IMG/VR virus record: IMGVR_UViG_3300037193_001894
Coordinates: 17,352 to 81,351 of that record
Direction: 5' to 3' (one strand)
DNA from: a virus
Length of the DNA stretch: 64,000 nucleotides
Part shown: piece by piece, positions 58,101 through 64,000 of the stretch
Numbering within the stretch: the first letter of the stretch is position 1
Layout: each line of letters begins with the position of its first letter
The notes under the pieces: generated by a model
What the model was told of the DNA's origin: nothing
Database searches by the model: none
The model's input: only the letters and a program-made list of their open reading frames with translations
Translations under genes and position numbers: made by a program

Positions 58101-58742
58101 TCACTCCAGGAACAGGACGACGGCCTTGAGGCCGATGACGTGGATGCCGTTGTTCGAGAGCGTCGCGACCTCGGCCCTGGCCTGGATCGAGTGACTGCCC
58201 GCCGCGACCCCCGTGCGGAAGCCGAGCAGCGGGAACATCACCTCGGTGTTGCCGCTGGTCTCCGAGGCCCCGTAGTCGGCGAACCGGTAGACGTTGGAGT
58301 AGCCGAAGTTGCACGAGGTCCCGTCGATCCACGGGGTGATCGTGATGGCCTGCTTGATGTTGGCCTCTTGGCGCACCCGGGCGACCATCAGCACGCCCAG
58401 CGACGCGGGCCGGGTCAGGGTGACCGAGCCGAGGGTGAAGGTCGCAGCCACGCCCTTGCCGAGCATCTGGCTGGGGAAGGTGTCCACCGTCGCGGCGCGG
58501 CCGTAGTCCTGGGTCGGCACGAAGGTGGTGCCGTCGAAGACCAGCGTCCGCAGCGTGTCGGTCTCGACGATCTTCATCCCGGTCTTGGCAGCGTCCCACG
58601 AGGGCCGGGTCGTCGAGGTGCAGACGAAGTGGCCCGGGAAGGCCTCCAGGATGTCGAAGTTGTCCACGAAGTCCTGGCGCAGGAACGGGTCGTCCCCCAG
58701 CGGCCTCTTGAGTTCCAGCCGGGGAGTCAGCGGCATAGGCAT
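58101..58742 (-). CDS. Fibre/decoration protein with CTSTTRP module (213 aa)
   Basis: Two tandem ATGs (58742, 58736). MPMPLTPRLELKRPLGDDPF leads to FVCTSTTRPSWDAAKTGMKI VETDT-type module also seen at 51060. The rest is a beta-sandwich (FTLGSVTLTRPASLGVLMVA, GNTEVMFPLLGFRTGVAAGS, SIQARAEVATLSNNGIHVIG) like head-fibre or minor tail proteins. First gene below copy e of the 37-bp element. Confidence 0.7.
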   Translation of the reverse strand: MPMPLTPRLELKRPLGDDPFLRQDFVDNFDILEAFPGHFVCTSTTRPSWDAAKTGMKIVETDTLRTLVFDGTTFVPTQDYGRAATVDTFPSQMLGKGVAATFTLGSVTLTRPASLGVLMVARVRQEANIKQAITITPWIDGTSCNFGYSNVYRFADYGASETSGNTEVMFPLLGFRTGVAAGSHSIQARAEVATLSNNGIHVIGLKAVVLFLE

Positions 58743-58770
58743 GGACGAGTTCCTCTCTGTGGCCCTGCTT

Positions 58771-58807
58771 CACCCCTTCGCAGCCCTCGGGTGGGGCTCG
58801 ACAGCAG
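58771..58807 (-). repeat. 37-bp late-unit element, copy e
   Basis: Minus strand CTGCTGTC, 20 bp, GAAGGGGTG, both boxes exact. It ends 28 bases above the ATG at 58742 and begins 8 bases below the WhiB stop. Confidence 0.75.
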
Positions 58808-58815
58808 GGGCCGGA

Positions 58816-59121
58816 TCAGGCGACGGGAGCCCCTCCACGCCGCTTGAGCATCTGCCGCCGCTGGCGCTCGGTCAGCCCCGCACGGAAGCCGTGCTGGATC
58901 GGCTCCTCCAGCGCCCGTTCGAGGCAGATCTCGCGGACGGCGCACTCCTCGCACATCGCGGCGAGGAAGGACATCACGCTCTTGGCCGACTTGACCCGGA
59001 CCCGGCGCTCGTCGCGACTCTCTCCCGGGTACCTCGACGGGTGGACCTGGGTGAAGTGCACCTCCGGGTCCACCGTCCCGCAGGACGCCTGGTCCATCCA
59101 CTCAGTGCTCTTGACTGCCAC
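58816..59121 (-). CDS. WhiB-family transcription factor
   Basis: 101 residues from GTG 59121 with GGAGG upstream. The four cluster cysteines are C14, C57, C60 and C66 (ASCG; AAMCEECAVREICLE), the C-x(n)-C-x2-C-x5-C pattern of WhiB proteins that hold a [4Fe-4S] cluster. W8 and D10 precede C14 as usual, and the end GFRAGLTERQRRQMLKRR replaces the GVWGG turn and basic C-terminal motif. WhiB proteins bind the primary sigma factor and redirect RNA polymerase; phage WhiB can repress or activate. It stands alone between two copies of the 37-bp element. Restricted to actinobacteria and their phages. Confidence 0.88.
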   Translation of the reverse strand: MAVKSTEWMDQASCGTVDPEVHFTQVHPSRYPGESRDERRVRVKSAKSVMSFLAAMCEECAVREICLERALEEPIQHGFRAGLTERQRRQMLKRRGGAPVA

Positions 59122-59147
59122 GGAAACCCCCTCCGCTGGTCGCTCCT

Positions 59148-59184
59148 CACCCCTTCGCAGCCGAGAACGTGGCCTAGACAGCAA
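59148..59184 (-). repeat. 37-bp late-unit element, copy f (before the WhiB gene)
   Basis: Minus strand TTGCTGTC, 20 bp, GAAGGGGTG. It ends 26 bases above the WhiB GTG and its distal end overlaps the first 4 bases of the hairpin at 59181-59217. Confidence 0.7.
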
Positions 59185-59217
59185 ACAGCCCCTCCGGGCA
59201 GGGGAGGGGCTGTTTGC
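59181..59217 (-). terminator. Strong hairpin after the FN3 gene
   Basis: GCAAACAGCCCCTCC and GGAGGGGCTGTTTGC form a perfect 15-bp stem with a 7-base loop. No T-tract follows, yet it starts 9 bases past the stop at 59227. Confidence 0.75.
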
Positions 59218-59226
59218 TGATGGGGC

Positions 59227-60306
59227 TCAGAGAGGCGTGGCCGCAGCCGAGGTCTTGGAGATGCCGCTGCCCGCCTCGTTGGTCGGGGTGACCGTGACGG
59301 TGACCGCGACGCCCGAGTCCAGCCCGGTGAGCAGCGCCGTGAGCACGTCGCCGACCACAGCCTCCTCACCGGAGGAGGCCCTGACCACGAAGCCGTCCGC
59401 GTCGCCCCAGGTCGGGGCCGTCCAGTCCACGTCGAGTTGCCCCGCGACTCCGGTGGCCGCAGCCGTGACGGAGCCGACCGGGCCGGTGGTGCCGCCCGTG
59501 CCCGCCTTGACCTCGCCCCGGGCGTTGTAGATCGGGTTGACCCGGTTCTCCGGGGTGACGGTGGTCGGGTGGCCCGGACCGGCCTGGTCGGGGTTGAGCG
59601 GGGTGACGGCATCGGACCAGTCGGAGTAGTCGCCCACCCCGTTGTCGTTGACCGCCGCGACCCGGAACTTGTAGGCCTGGCTCGGGGTCAGGTTGTTGAC
59701 GAACTTGCTGGTGGCGTTGCGCCCGGCGAAGGCCACGCCGGTCGTGGAGCCCTCGACCCGGTAGCCCCGGATCGGAGCCCCGGCCGGGTCCGCCACGGCC
59801 ACCCAGGTCACCGTGGCACCCCGTGCACCGGCCGCGACGGTCGGCTTGGCGGGAGTGCCCGGCATGTTCGCCGTGGTCGTCTGGAGGGCGACCTTGGGGT
59901 TCTGGGTGTCGAGGTTCTCCGACTGCCACTGGTTGGACTGGTCGATCTCCACGCCATCGCTGACGGGGCGGTCGGTCCAGGTGGTGTCCACGTTGCTCGC
60001 GGACGGGTCCAGCGACGGCGGGCGGTAGGCCGGGTCGGCGTGGTTGGCCGGAGCGCCGGAGGACTGGGTGTCCGTCGTCCCCGTGAGGTACTGGGTGGGG
60101 TCGTCGGTGTGGTGCTCGTTCTCGCCCCCCTGCGCGCCGGTCGTGTCGGGCTGCGTGGCAGCCGAGTTGCTCGGGTCGTCCACACCTCCACCACCCGTGA
60201 CGGTGGTGTCGCGGTTCGAGGCCCGGTCAGCGGTAGACGTGCCGGTGCCCCCGCCGCTGACTGCGGTGGTGTCGCGAGTGCCGGACTCAGTTGGTGTCTC
60301 GGACAT
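59227..60306 (-). CDS. Fibronectin-type-III virion protein (359 aa)
   Basis: Residues 1-145 are disordered, Thr/Asp/Ser/Gly-rich (MSETPTESGTRDTTAVSGGG). Residues about 148-240 form an FN3 domain (PAKPTVAAGARGATVTWVAV, IRGYRVEGSTTGVAFAG, YKFRVAAVNDNGVGDYSDWS), and a second FN3-like domain follows to the end (GQLDVDWTAPTWGDADGFVV, TVTVTPTNEAGSGISK). Located right after capsid-region genes; such Ig/FN3 proteins often decorate heads and bind surface glycans. A decoration role is inference. Confidence 0.75.
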   Translation of the reverse strand: MSETPTESGTRDTTAVSGGGTGTSTADRASNRDTTVTGGGGVDDPSNSAATQPDTTGAQGGENEHHTDDPTQYLTGTTDTQSSGAPANHADPAYRPPSLDPSASNVDTTWTDRPVSDGVEIDQSNQWQSENLDTQNPKVALQTTTANMPGTPAKPTVAAGARGATVTWVAVADPAGAPIRGYRVEGSTTGVAFAGRNATSKFVNNLTPSQAYKFRVAAVNDNGVGDYSDWSDAVTPLNPDQAGPGHPTTVTPENRVNPIYNARGEVKAGTGGTTGPVGSVTAAATGVAGQLDVDWTAPTWGDADGFVVRASSGEEAVVGDVLTALLTGLDSGVAVTVTVTPTNEAGSGISKTSAAATPL

Positions 60307-60349
60307 TCCTCATTCGCTTCCTGTGTGGGACGACCCGAGCGGGCCGTGC

Positions 60350-61009
60350 TTACTTCTTGTACTCGACGATGCCCTTGCGAGCCTGGCCCTTCTTCTCGGC
60401 CGCGACGATGCGCTTGAACTCCTTGTCGTCGGCCTTGTCCAACTCCTTCTGGACCTCGGGCACGGTGTGCTCGTCGGGGTTGTAGGACCCCTTCGAGGAC
60501 GAGCCCTTCGAGCCACCGTCGCCGTCGCCGGAGCCGCCGTCGCCGCTCTCGTTGACGGCGTGCGGGACCTCGCCGCTCTGCGCCTTCGGGTCGTTGTCCT
60601 TGGCGGTCGTGGCCGCGTCGAGCGCGTCCTCGCCCTCCTCGGTGCCGCTGCGCTCACGGAGCGTCTCGGCTGCCTGCTGGCGCTCGGCGTCGTCGGAGAC
60701 CTCCGGGTACGCCCCGTCGTTCTCCTCCAGGTCCGTGGCCGCACGGGCGTCGGCGGCGTTGAAGGTGTCGGTGACGTTGCGCAGGTCCTCGTGCGGGCCG
60801 GGACCCACGTCGGAGGTGTCCAGCGTGCCGGTCATCGCCGTGGGGTCGGGGGTGGCCCCGGACTCCTCGTTGTAGACGCCGGTCGCCTCGGACGAGGGGA
60901 TGACGTTCTCCCCCGCCTTGGGGCTGTCCGAGGCCTGCCCGGACTCCTGCTCGTTCCCGGCCGTGTTCTGGTCCTGGTACGAGCCCTTGTTGTTGGCGGT
61001 GATGCCCAT
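60350..61009 (-). CDS. Disordered acidic protein (219 aa)
   Basis: ATG 61009 with AAGGAG upstream. Almost entirely low-complexity, rich in Asp, Glu, Ser, Gly and Ala (MGITANNKGSYQDQNTAGNE; GDGGSGDGDGGSKGSSSKGS), with a short ordered-looking C-terminus (VPEVQKELDKADDKEFKRIV, KKGQARKGIVEYKK). A scaffold-like or internal head role is possible given its acidic nature and place, unproven. Confidence 0.7.
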   Translation of the reverse strand: MGITANNKGSYQDQNTAGNEQESGQASDSPKAGENVIPSSEATGVYNEESGATPDPTAMTGTLDTSDVGPGPHEDLRNVTDTFNAADARAATDLEENDGAYPEVSDDAERQQAAETLRERSGTEEGEDALDAATTAKDNDPKAQSGEVPHAVNESGDGGSGDGDGGSKGSSSKGSYNPDEHTVPEVQKELDKADDKEFKRIVAAEKKGQARKGIVEYKK

Positions 61010-61040
61010 GAGTCGTGCTCCTTACTGTGGGGGTGGGAGG

Positions 61041-61586
61041 TTACTGCTGCTGCCGCTCGGGGGTCCCCATGGTGACGCGGACCCACTTGCGCACACTGCT
61101 TGTACCCTCTTGCTCCTCGGAGGGAACGTACTGCGATGCCAGCGCCTGGTGCTGCTGGCACAGCGGCGGGTGGTCGTTCTTGGTCTGCTCCCGCACCGGA
61201 ACGTCTGCCCCGCAGCGGCCCTGACCTCGGCTGTCCGGCCCCACACAGGGCATCGAGATCACGTCGTTCTGGGCCACGTCGTCGATGCTGGCGAGGGCCT
61301 GCTGAGCCGCTCCCGAGGAACGCTTCTCGAAGGCCTCTCGCTGACGCAGGACAGCCTGGTCGAACACCTCCTCCAGCGAGGCGTCCATCTTCTCGATGAT
61401 CCCTCTCTGGAGCAGCCGGATGAACGGCACGGAGTTCGCGATGGACTCGGGCACGATCTGGATGTCGCCGCCTGCGGGGTCGCCCGACGGCTGCCACTCC
61501 ACGTACTCTGAGCCCTTGGCATCTGAGGACAGCACGACCACCTGCTTCTTGGTGTTCCGTGCCGCCACCTGCGTCGTCAACTGCAT
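61041..61586 (-). CDS. Head-region hypothetical protein (181 aa)
   Basis: ATG 61586 has GGAGG 5 bases upstream; a TTG 12 bases earlier is less likely. Starts MQLTTQVAARNTKKQVVVLS; strand-rich first part (KGSEYVEWQPSGDPAGGDIQ IV), then a long helix (LQRGIIEKMDASLEEVFDQA VLRQ), then two Cys in ISMPCVGPDSRGQGRCGADV and one near PPLCQQHQ with His, perhaps a zinc site. Head-completion or structural; unknown. Confidence 0.7.
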   Translation of the reverse strand: MQLTTQVAARNTKKQVVVLSSDAKGSEYVEWQPSGDPAGGDIQIVPESIANSVPFIRLLQRGIIEKMDASLEEVFDQAVLRQREAFEKRSSGAAQQALASIDDVAQNDVISMPCVGPDSRGQGRCGADVPVREQTKNDHPPLCQQHQALASQYVPSEEQEGTSSVRKWVRVTMGTPERQQQ

Positions 61587-61624
61587 GAGAGCCTCCAAGG
61601 CTGATCGGGGGAACTTGGGTGTTC

Positions 61625-61661
61625 CACCCCTTCACCGGGCTCAGGAACGCTCAGACAGCAG
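61625..61661 (-). repeat. 37-bp late-unit element, copy g
   Basis: Minus strand CTGCTGTC, 20 bp, GAAGGGGTG, both boxes exact. The distal box overlaps the last codons and stop of the upstream gene; the proximal box is 38 bases above ATG 61586. Confidence 0.75.
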
Positions 61662-63003
61662 GCCGGACCAGCGCGAGCACGTCGTCGAGGTCCACGCTGG
61701 TGGTGGGCTCCCAGTACCCACGGGCTGCGATCGAGGCCACCGACTGAGGCGGGTACAGCCTGCGCTCGCTCGTGTCGGCGATCTGACCGGTCCCGTCGGG
61801 GTGCTCGATCAGGAACCGGTTCGGCCCCTGCTGGGCGATGACCTTCCCCTGCATGGCTCCTCCTAGGATGCGCTCTAAGTTTCCTTGGTAGCGTACCGCA
61901 TTCCGCAGGAAGTGGTCCTTGACATCGAGGGGCACCCCCGAGTGGGGGTGGTCCGTGTGCACCCAGGGGACCCCCTTGTCGTTGAGGTGCTCCTTGAGCC
62001 GCTCCACCGCAGCCTCGTGGCGACCGCCGCGCAGCACCGCGTAGTGCAGGTCGTGCAGGCTGACGCCGCCGTGGAACTGGGCCTCGGTGTAGTCGCCGAA
62101 CCCGCGATCCCGGTCCAGGTGGTGGTCCTTGTGGATCTGGATCCTGTGCGCGGCGTCCCGCTCCGGGGTGTTGCGCTCATACTCGTCGAGGTCGGTGTTC
62201 CACTTCGACCGCAGCGGGATGGCGTGCTCGTTGAACGCCTGCACCGGCTGGGGGCGGACGTGCATGTGGTTGTTCAGCGAGTCCCCCACGCAGGCGGTCG
62301 TCCGGTGCCACACCACCGGCTTCTTGAGCACCAGCAGGTGCCTGCCGTAGTGGTGGGCCAGGGTGTTGCGCAGCGGGTGGTGGGCCAGGATCCCGTACAC
62401 GGGCCTGGCGTGGCTGGGATGGTCCGGAGGGTGCCCGTCCTCGGGCTCGGCGCTGTCGGAGTCGTAGCCCATCATCGTGGCGGTCTCGTGCCACTCCCTG
62501 CCCGCCTCGCTGGGGTAGCCGAAGTGCATGTGCTCGACCCCGGCCCGGGTCTCCTCGTGCAGCATCCCGTTGGAGGTGCCGGACTCGAACTGCGACTTGT
62601 AGCGGCCGTCGTGGAGCACGCTGCCGAGCACGTGGGTGTCCACCGCGATGCAGGGGGTCCCCCGGGAGACGTGGTGCTTGATCCGATCGACCATCTTCGT
62701 GAACCGGTGGTAGTTGTCCCCGTCGTCCAGCCCGTCGTGGTGATCCCACGACCAGTCCATGTCGTAGCCGCTGCCGAAGCCTCCGTCCAGGAACGGGTTG
62801 TGGTGCGTCCCGGCCAGGCTCCCCCAGACGTTGGGGTTGCTCCGCTCGTGGTAGAGCGGGTGGCCCGGGCGGGTCCCCTCTGGCGGCAGCAGGCTGTGCC
62901 CCGGCATCCCGGGCAGCGACGGCTGGCCAGGGTCCTGCGTCCCGAACCCGTAGTGGTCCAGGATCTTCGGCGGCTTCCACCCGCGCAGTTCGTCCTTCGG
63001 CAT
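61651..63003 (-). CDS. DUF3626-like protein with fused C-terminal part (450 aa)
   Basis: ATG 63003 (MPKDELRGWKPPKILD) has GGAGG 6 bases upstream. Residues 85-330 match the DUF3626 pattern: QFESGTSNGML, RAGVEHMHFGY, RPVYGILAHH, a YGRHLLVLKKPVVWHRTTAC block, GDSLN, and AQFHGGVSLHDLHYAV. The enzymatic role of that family is not established. The last 67 residues, from ATG 61854 with AGGAGG 4 bases upstream, form a separate small domain (GPNRFLIEHPDGTGQIADTS). The junction uses CAA, GGA, TTA and CTA codons, unlike the rest, as if it were once intergenic. Confidence 0.65.
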   Translation of the reverse strand: MPKDELRGWKPPKILDHYGFGTQDPGQPSLPGMPGHSLLPPEGTRPGHPLYHERSNPNVWGSLAGTHHNPFLDGGFGSGYDMDWSWDHHDGLDDGDNYHRFTKMVDRIKHHVSRGTPCIAVDTHVLGSVLHDGRYKSQFESGTSNGMLHEETRAGVEHMHFGYPSEAGREWHETATMMGYDSDSAEPEDGHPPDHPSHARPVYGILAHHPLRNTLAHHYGRHLLVLKKPVVWHRTTACVGDSLNNHMHVRPQPVQAFNEHAIPLRSKWNTDLDEYERNTPERDAAHRIQIHKDHHLDRDRGFGDYTEAQFHGGVSLHDLHYAVLRGGRHEAAVERLKEHLNDKGVPWVHTDHPHSGVPLDVKDHFLRNAVRYQGNLERILGGAMQGKVIAQQGPNRFLIEHPDGTGQIADTSERRLYPPQSVASIAARGYWEPTTSVDLDDVLALVRPAV

Positions 63004-63013
63004 CCGCCACCTC

Positions 63014-63050
63014 CATCCCTTCGCAGTTCCGGGGCTCGCCGGGACAGCAG
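63014..63050 (-). repeat. 37-bp late-unit element, copy h
   Basis: Minus strand CTGCTGTC, 20 bp, GAAGGGATG. It ends 10 bases above ATG 63003 and its distal end overlaps the capsid terminator at 63049-63085 by 2 bases. Confidence 0.7.
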
Positions 63051-63085
63051 AACCCCCGGCCTGCACGAGGCGGGCCGGGGGTTCT
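63049..63085 (-). terminator. Terminator after the capsid gene
   Basis: AGAACCCCCGGCC and GGCCGGGGGTTCT form a perfect 13-bp stem with an 11-base loop, 18 bases past the stop at 63104. The following minus-strand bases (GCTGTCCC) are not T-rich. Confidence 0.75.
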
Positions 63086-63103
63086 TGTGGGTGCGCTGGA
63101 GGA

Positions 63104-64000
63104 TCAGACCTTGGTGATGGTCGCGATGCCCCGGGGGTTGAGGATGGCCATGGAGACCATCTCGTCGAAGACCCAGCCCTTCCAGAACGCCTCCACCATG
63201 TGGTTCTCCTCCACGTCGAGCGAGTAGAGAACCGGGAAGACGCCGAGGAAGTTGGGCTCCGGCGTGAGGAACACCTTGCCCTGCGGCACGATGATCGAGC
63301 GCTGGATCTGGAACTCGCCGAACGACGTGATGGTCTCACCAGCGACCACACGGTCCTTGAACGCCCAGCCGGTCTGGTTGATGTCCCACCGGTAGAGGTC
63401 GCGGAAGTCGAACGGGTTGATCAGGATCCGGGCCGACTGCAACTCGTGCAGGTCGGTCATCGCCACGGCGCTGTAGAGGGAGCCCGGCGTGAGGTAGCCC
63501 GAGGCCTCCAGGATGTCGTGGTTGGGGGTGACCGTGTGGTCGGGACGGGTGGCGTAGTCCTCGACGGCTGCCTGGAGCAGCACCAGGAGGCGCGAGTCCT
63601 CCTGCTTGAGGATGGCCTGCTTGGTCTCGTCCTGGGCCTGCTCGACCGCGTTGATGCGGAGGTAGAACAGGTCCTCCTTGCGGATCGCCGGACGCGAGGC
63701 GATGCGGAAGAACCGCACCGGGACGCGCTTGCCCTCGAACGGGGTCACGCGGACCTCGCCCTCGGTGCCCGACATGATGTAGGCCTGACCGAGGTCGTCC
63801 CACACGTCGTACTCGACCGGGGTGCCCGGCGTCACCGGGTCCTCGATCAGGACGTTGCGCGTGATGCCCTGGTAGCGCAACTTGAGTTGGATGGGACCGA
63901 CCATGCCGACGCCGAGGCGCTTGATGCCGTTCACCTCGTCCTGGAGGACGAGCGCCATCTTGCGGACCTTGGCCTCGTGGGTGAGTCCGGCACCCCCCTC
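63104..64000 (-). CDS. Major capsid protein (5' end cut by window edge)
   Basis: The frame is open from the right edge; 298 codons are inside before the stop. Internal ATG 63958 is probably not the start because coding continues upstream (THEAKVRKMALVLQDEVNGI). HK97-fold-like order: GPIQLKLRYQGITRNVLIED, the long helix EQAQDETKQAILKQEDSRLL, the domain with SARILINPFDFRDLYRWDIN and a P-loop-like VLYSLDVEENHMVEAF, then WVFDEMVSMAILNPRGIA. Position at the head of the virion genes and abundance-type sequence support the call. Portal and terminase would lie to the right. Confidence 0.8.
   Translation of the reverse strand, partial: EGGAGLTHEAKVRKMALVLQDEVNGIKRLGVGMVGPIQLKLRYQGITRNVLIEDPVTPGTPVEYDVWDDLGQAYIMSGTEGEVRVTPFEGKRVPVRFFRIASRPAIRKEDLFYLRINAVEQAQDETKQAILKQEDSRLLVLLQAAVEDYATRPDHTVTPNHDILEASGYLTPGSLYSAVAMTDLHELQSARILINPFDFRDLYRWDINQTGWAFKDRVVAGETITSFGEFQIQRSIIVPQGKVFLTPEPNFLGVFPVLYSLDVEENHMVEAFWKGWVFDEMVSMAILNPRGIATITKV

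Noticed and set aside
12885-61900. Shared GGAATG-(2-5 bases)-GG-TANNNT motif near 12887, 18225 and 61890
   Set aside because: Only three loose matches, one inside a gene; not strong enough to call a promoter class.
1-64000. Integrase, attachment site or repressor cassette for lysogeny
   Set aside because: No recombinase motif or tRNA-like attachment core was seen; lifestyle cannot be judged from this window.

Overview
The window is 64 kb of a high-GC bacteriophage genome. Every gene I can support is on the minus strand, so the map reads from right (upstream) to left (downstream). A contractile sheath next to a tube protein, a gp25-like baseplate wedge and a J-like baseplate protein make this a myovirus. 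A WhiB-family protein, the base composition and an amidase endolysin point to an actinobacterial host; the genus cannot be read from the sequence. Both ends cut genes: a major capsid protein on the right, a DNA polymerase III alpha subunit on the left. I found no tRNA, integrase, transposase or CRISPR array.

Right half (about 64000-20875), virion genes in transcription order: capsid protein; a DUF3626-like protein; two hypothetical proteins; a fibronectin-type-III protein; a WhiB-like regulator; fibres, a connector, a beta-helix spike and an SGNH hydrolase; neck proteins; sheath; tube; tail assembly chaperones joined by a -1 frameshift; tape measure; baseplate hub with three cell-wall-hydrolase domains; wedge; baseplate J; then large, partly repetitive tail proteins. 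A PD-(D/E)XK homing-type endonuclease gene sits among the last tail genes.

Left half (about 20800-1), DNA metabolism and lysis: SNF2-like helicase, a zinc metalloprotease-like protein, XPD/DinG-like helicase, lysis cassette (small acidic protein, amidase endolysin, holin-like membrane protein), a DnaJ-type zinc-finger protein, flap-type exonuclease, DnaC-like loader, DnaB-like helicase, HTH protein, primase, a J-domain-like protein, a possible single-strand-binding protein, and DNA polymerase III alpha. Together these make most of a replisome. Most neighbouring genes overlap by ATGA, GTGA or TGATG, which implies translational coupling.

The most striking unexplained structure is a bipartite intergenic element of exactly 37 bp, present eight times: on the minus strand CTGCTGTC, 20 bp, GAAGGGGTG. 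It lies 11-39 bases before start codons, always in the same orientation. Seven copies divide the virion genes into units and the eighth precedes the isolated lysis cassette. None precedes replication genes, whose intergenic regions instead hold TTGAC-like/TANNNT promoters and palindromes. I infer a late-gene control element. Other notable points are a C8 tract that breaks one small gene, a tail gene whose homology-defined start is ATC, three copies of a very AT-rich 11-mer, and two genes with in-frame junctions that look non-coding.
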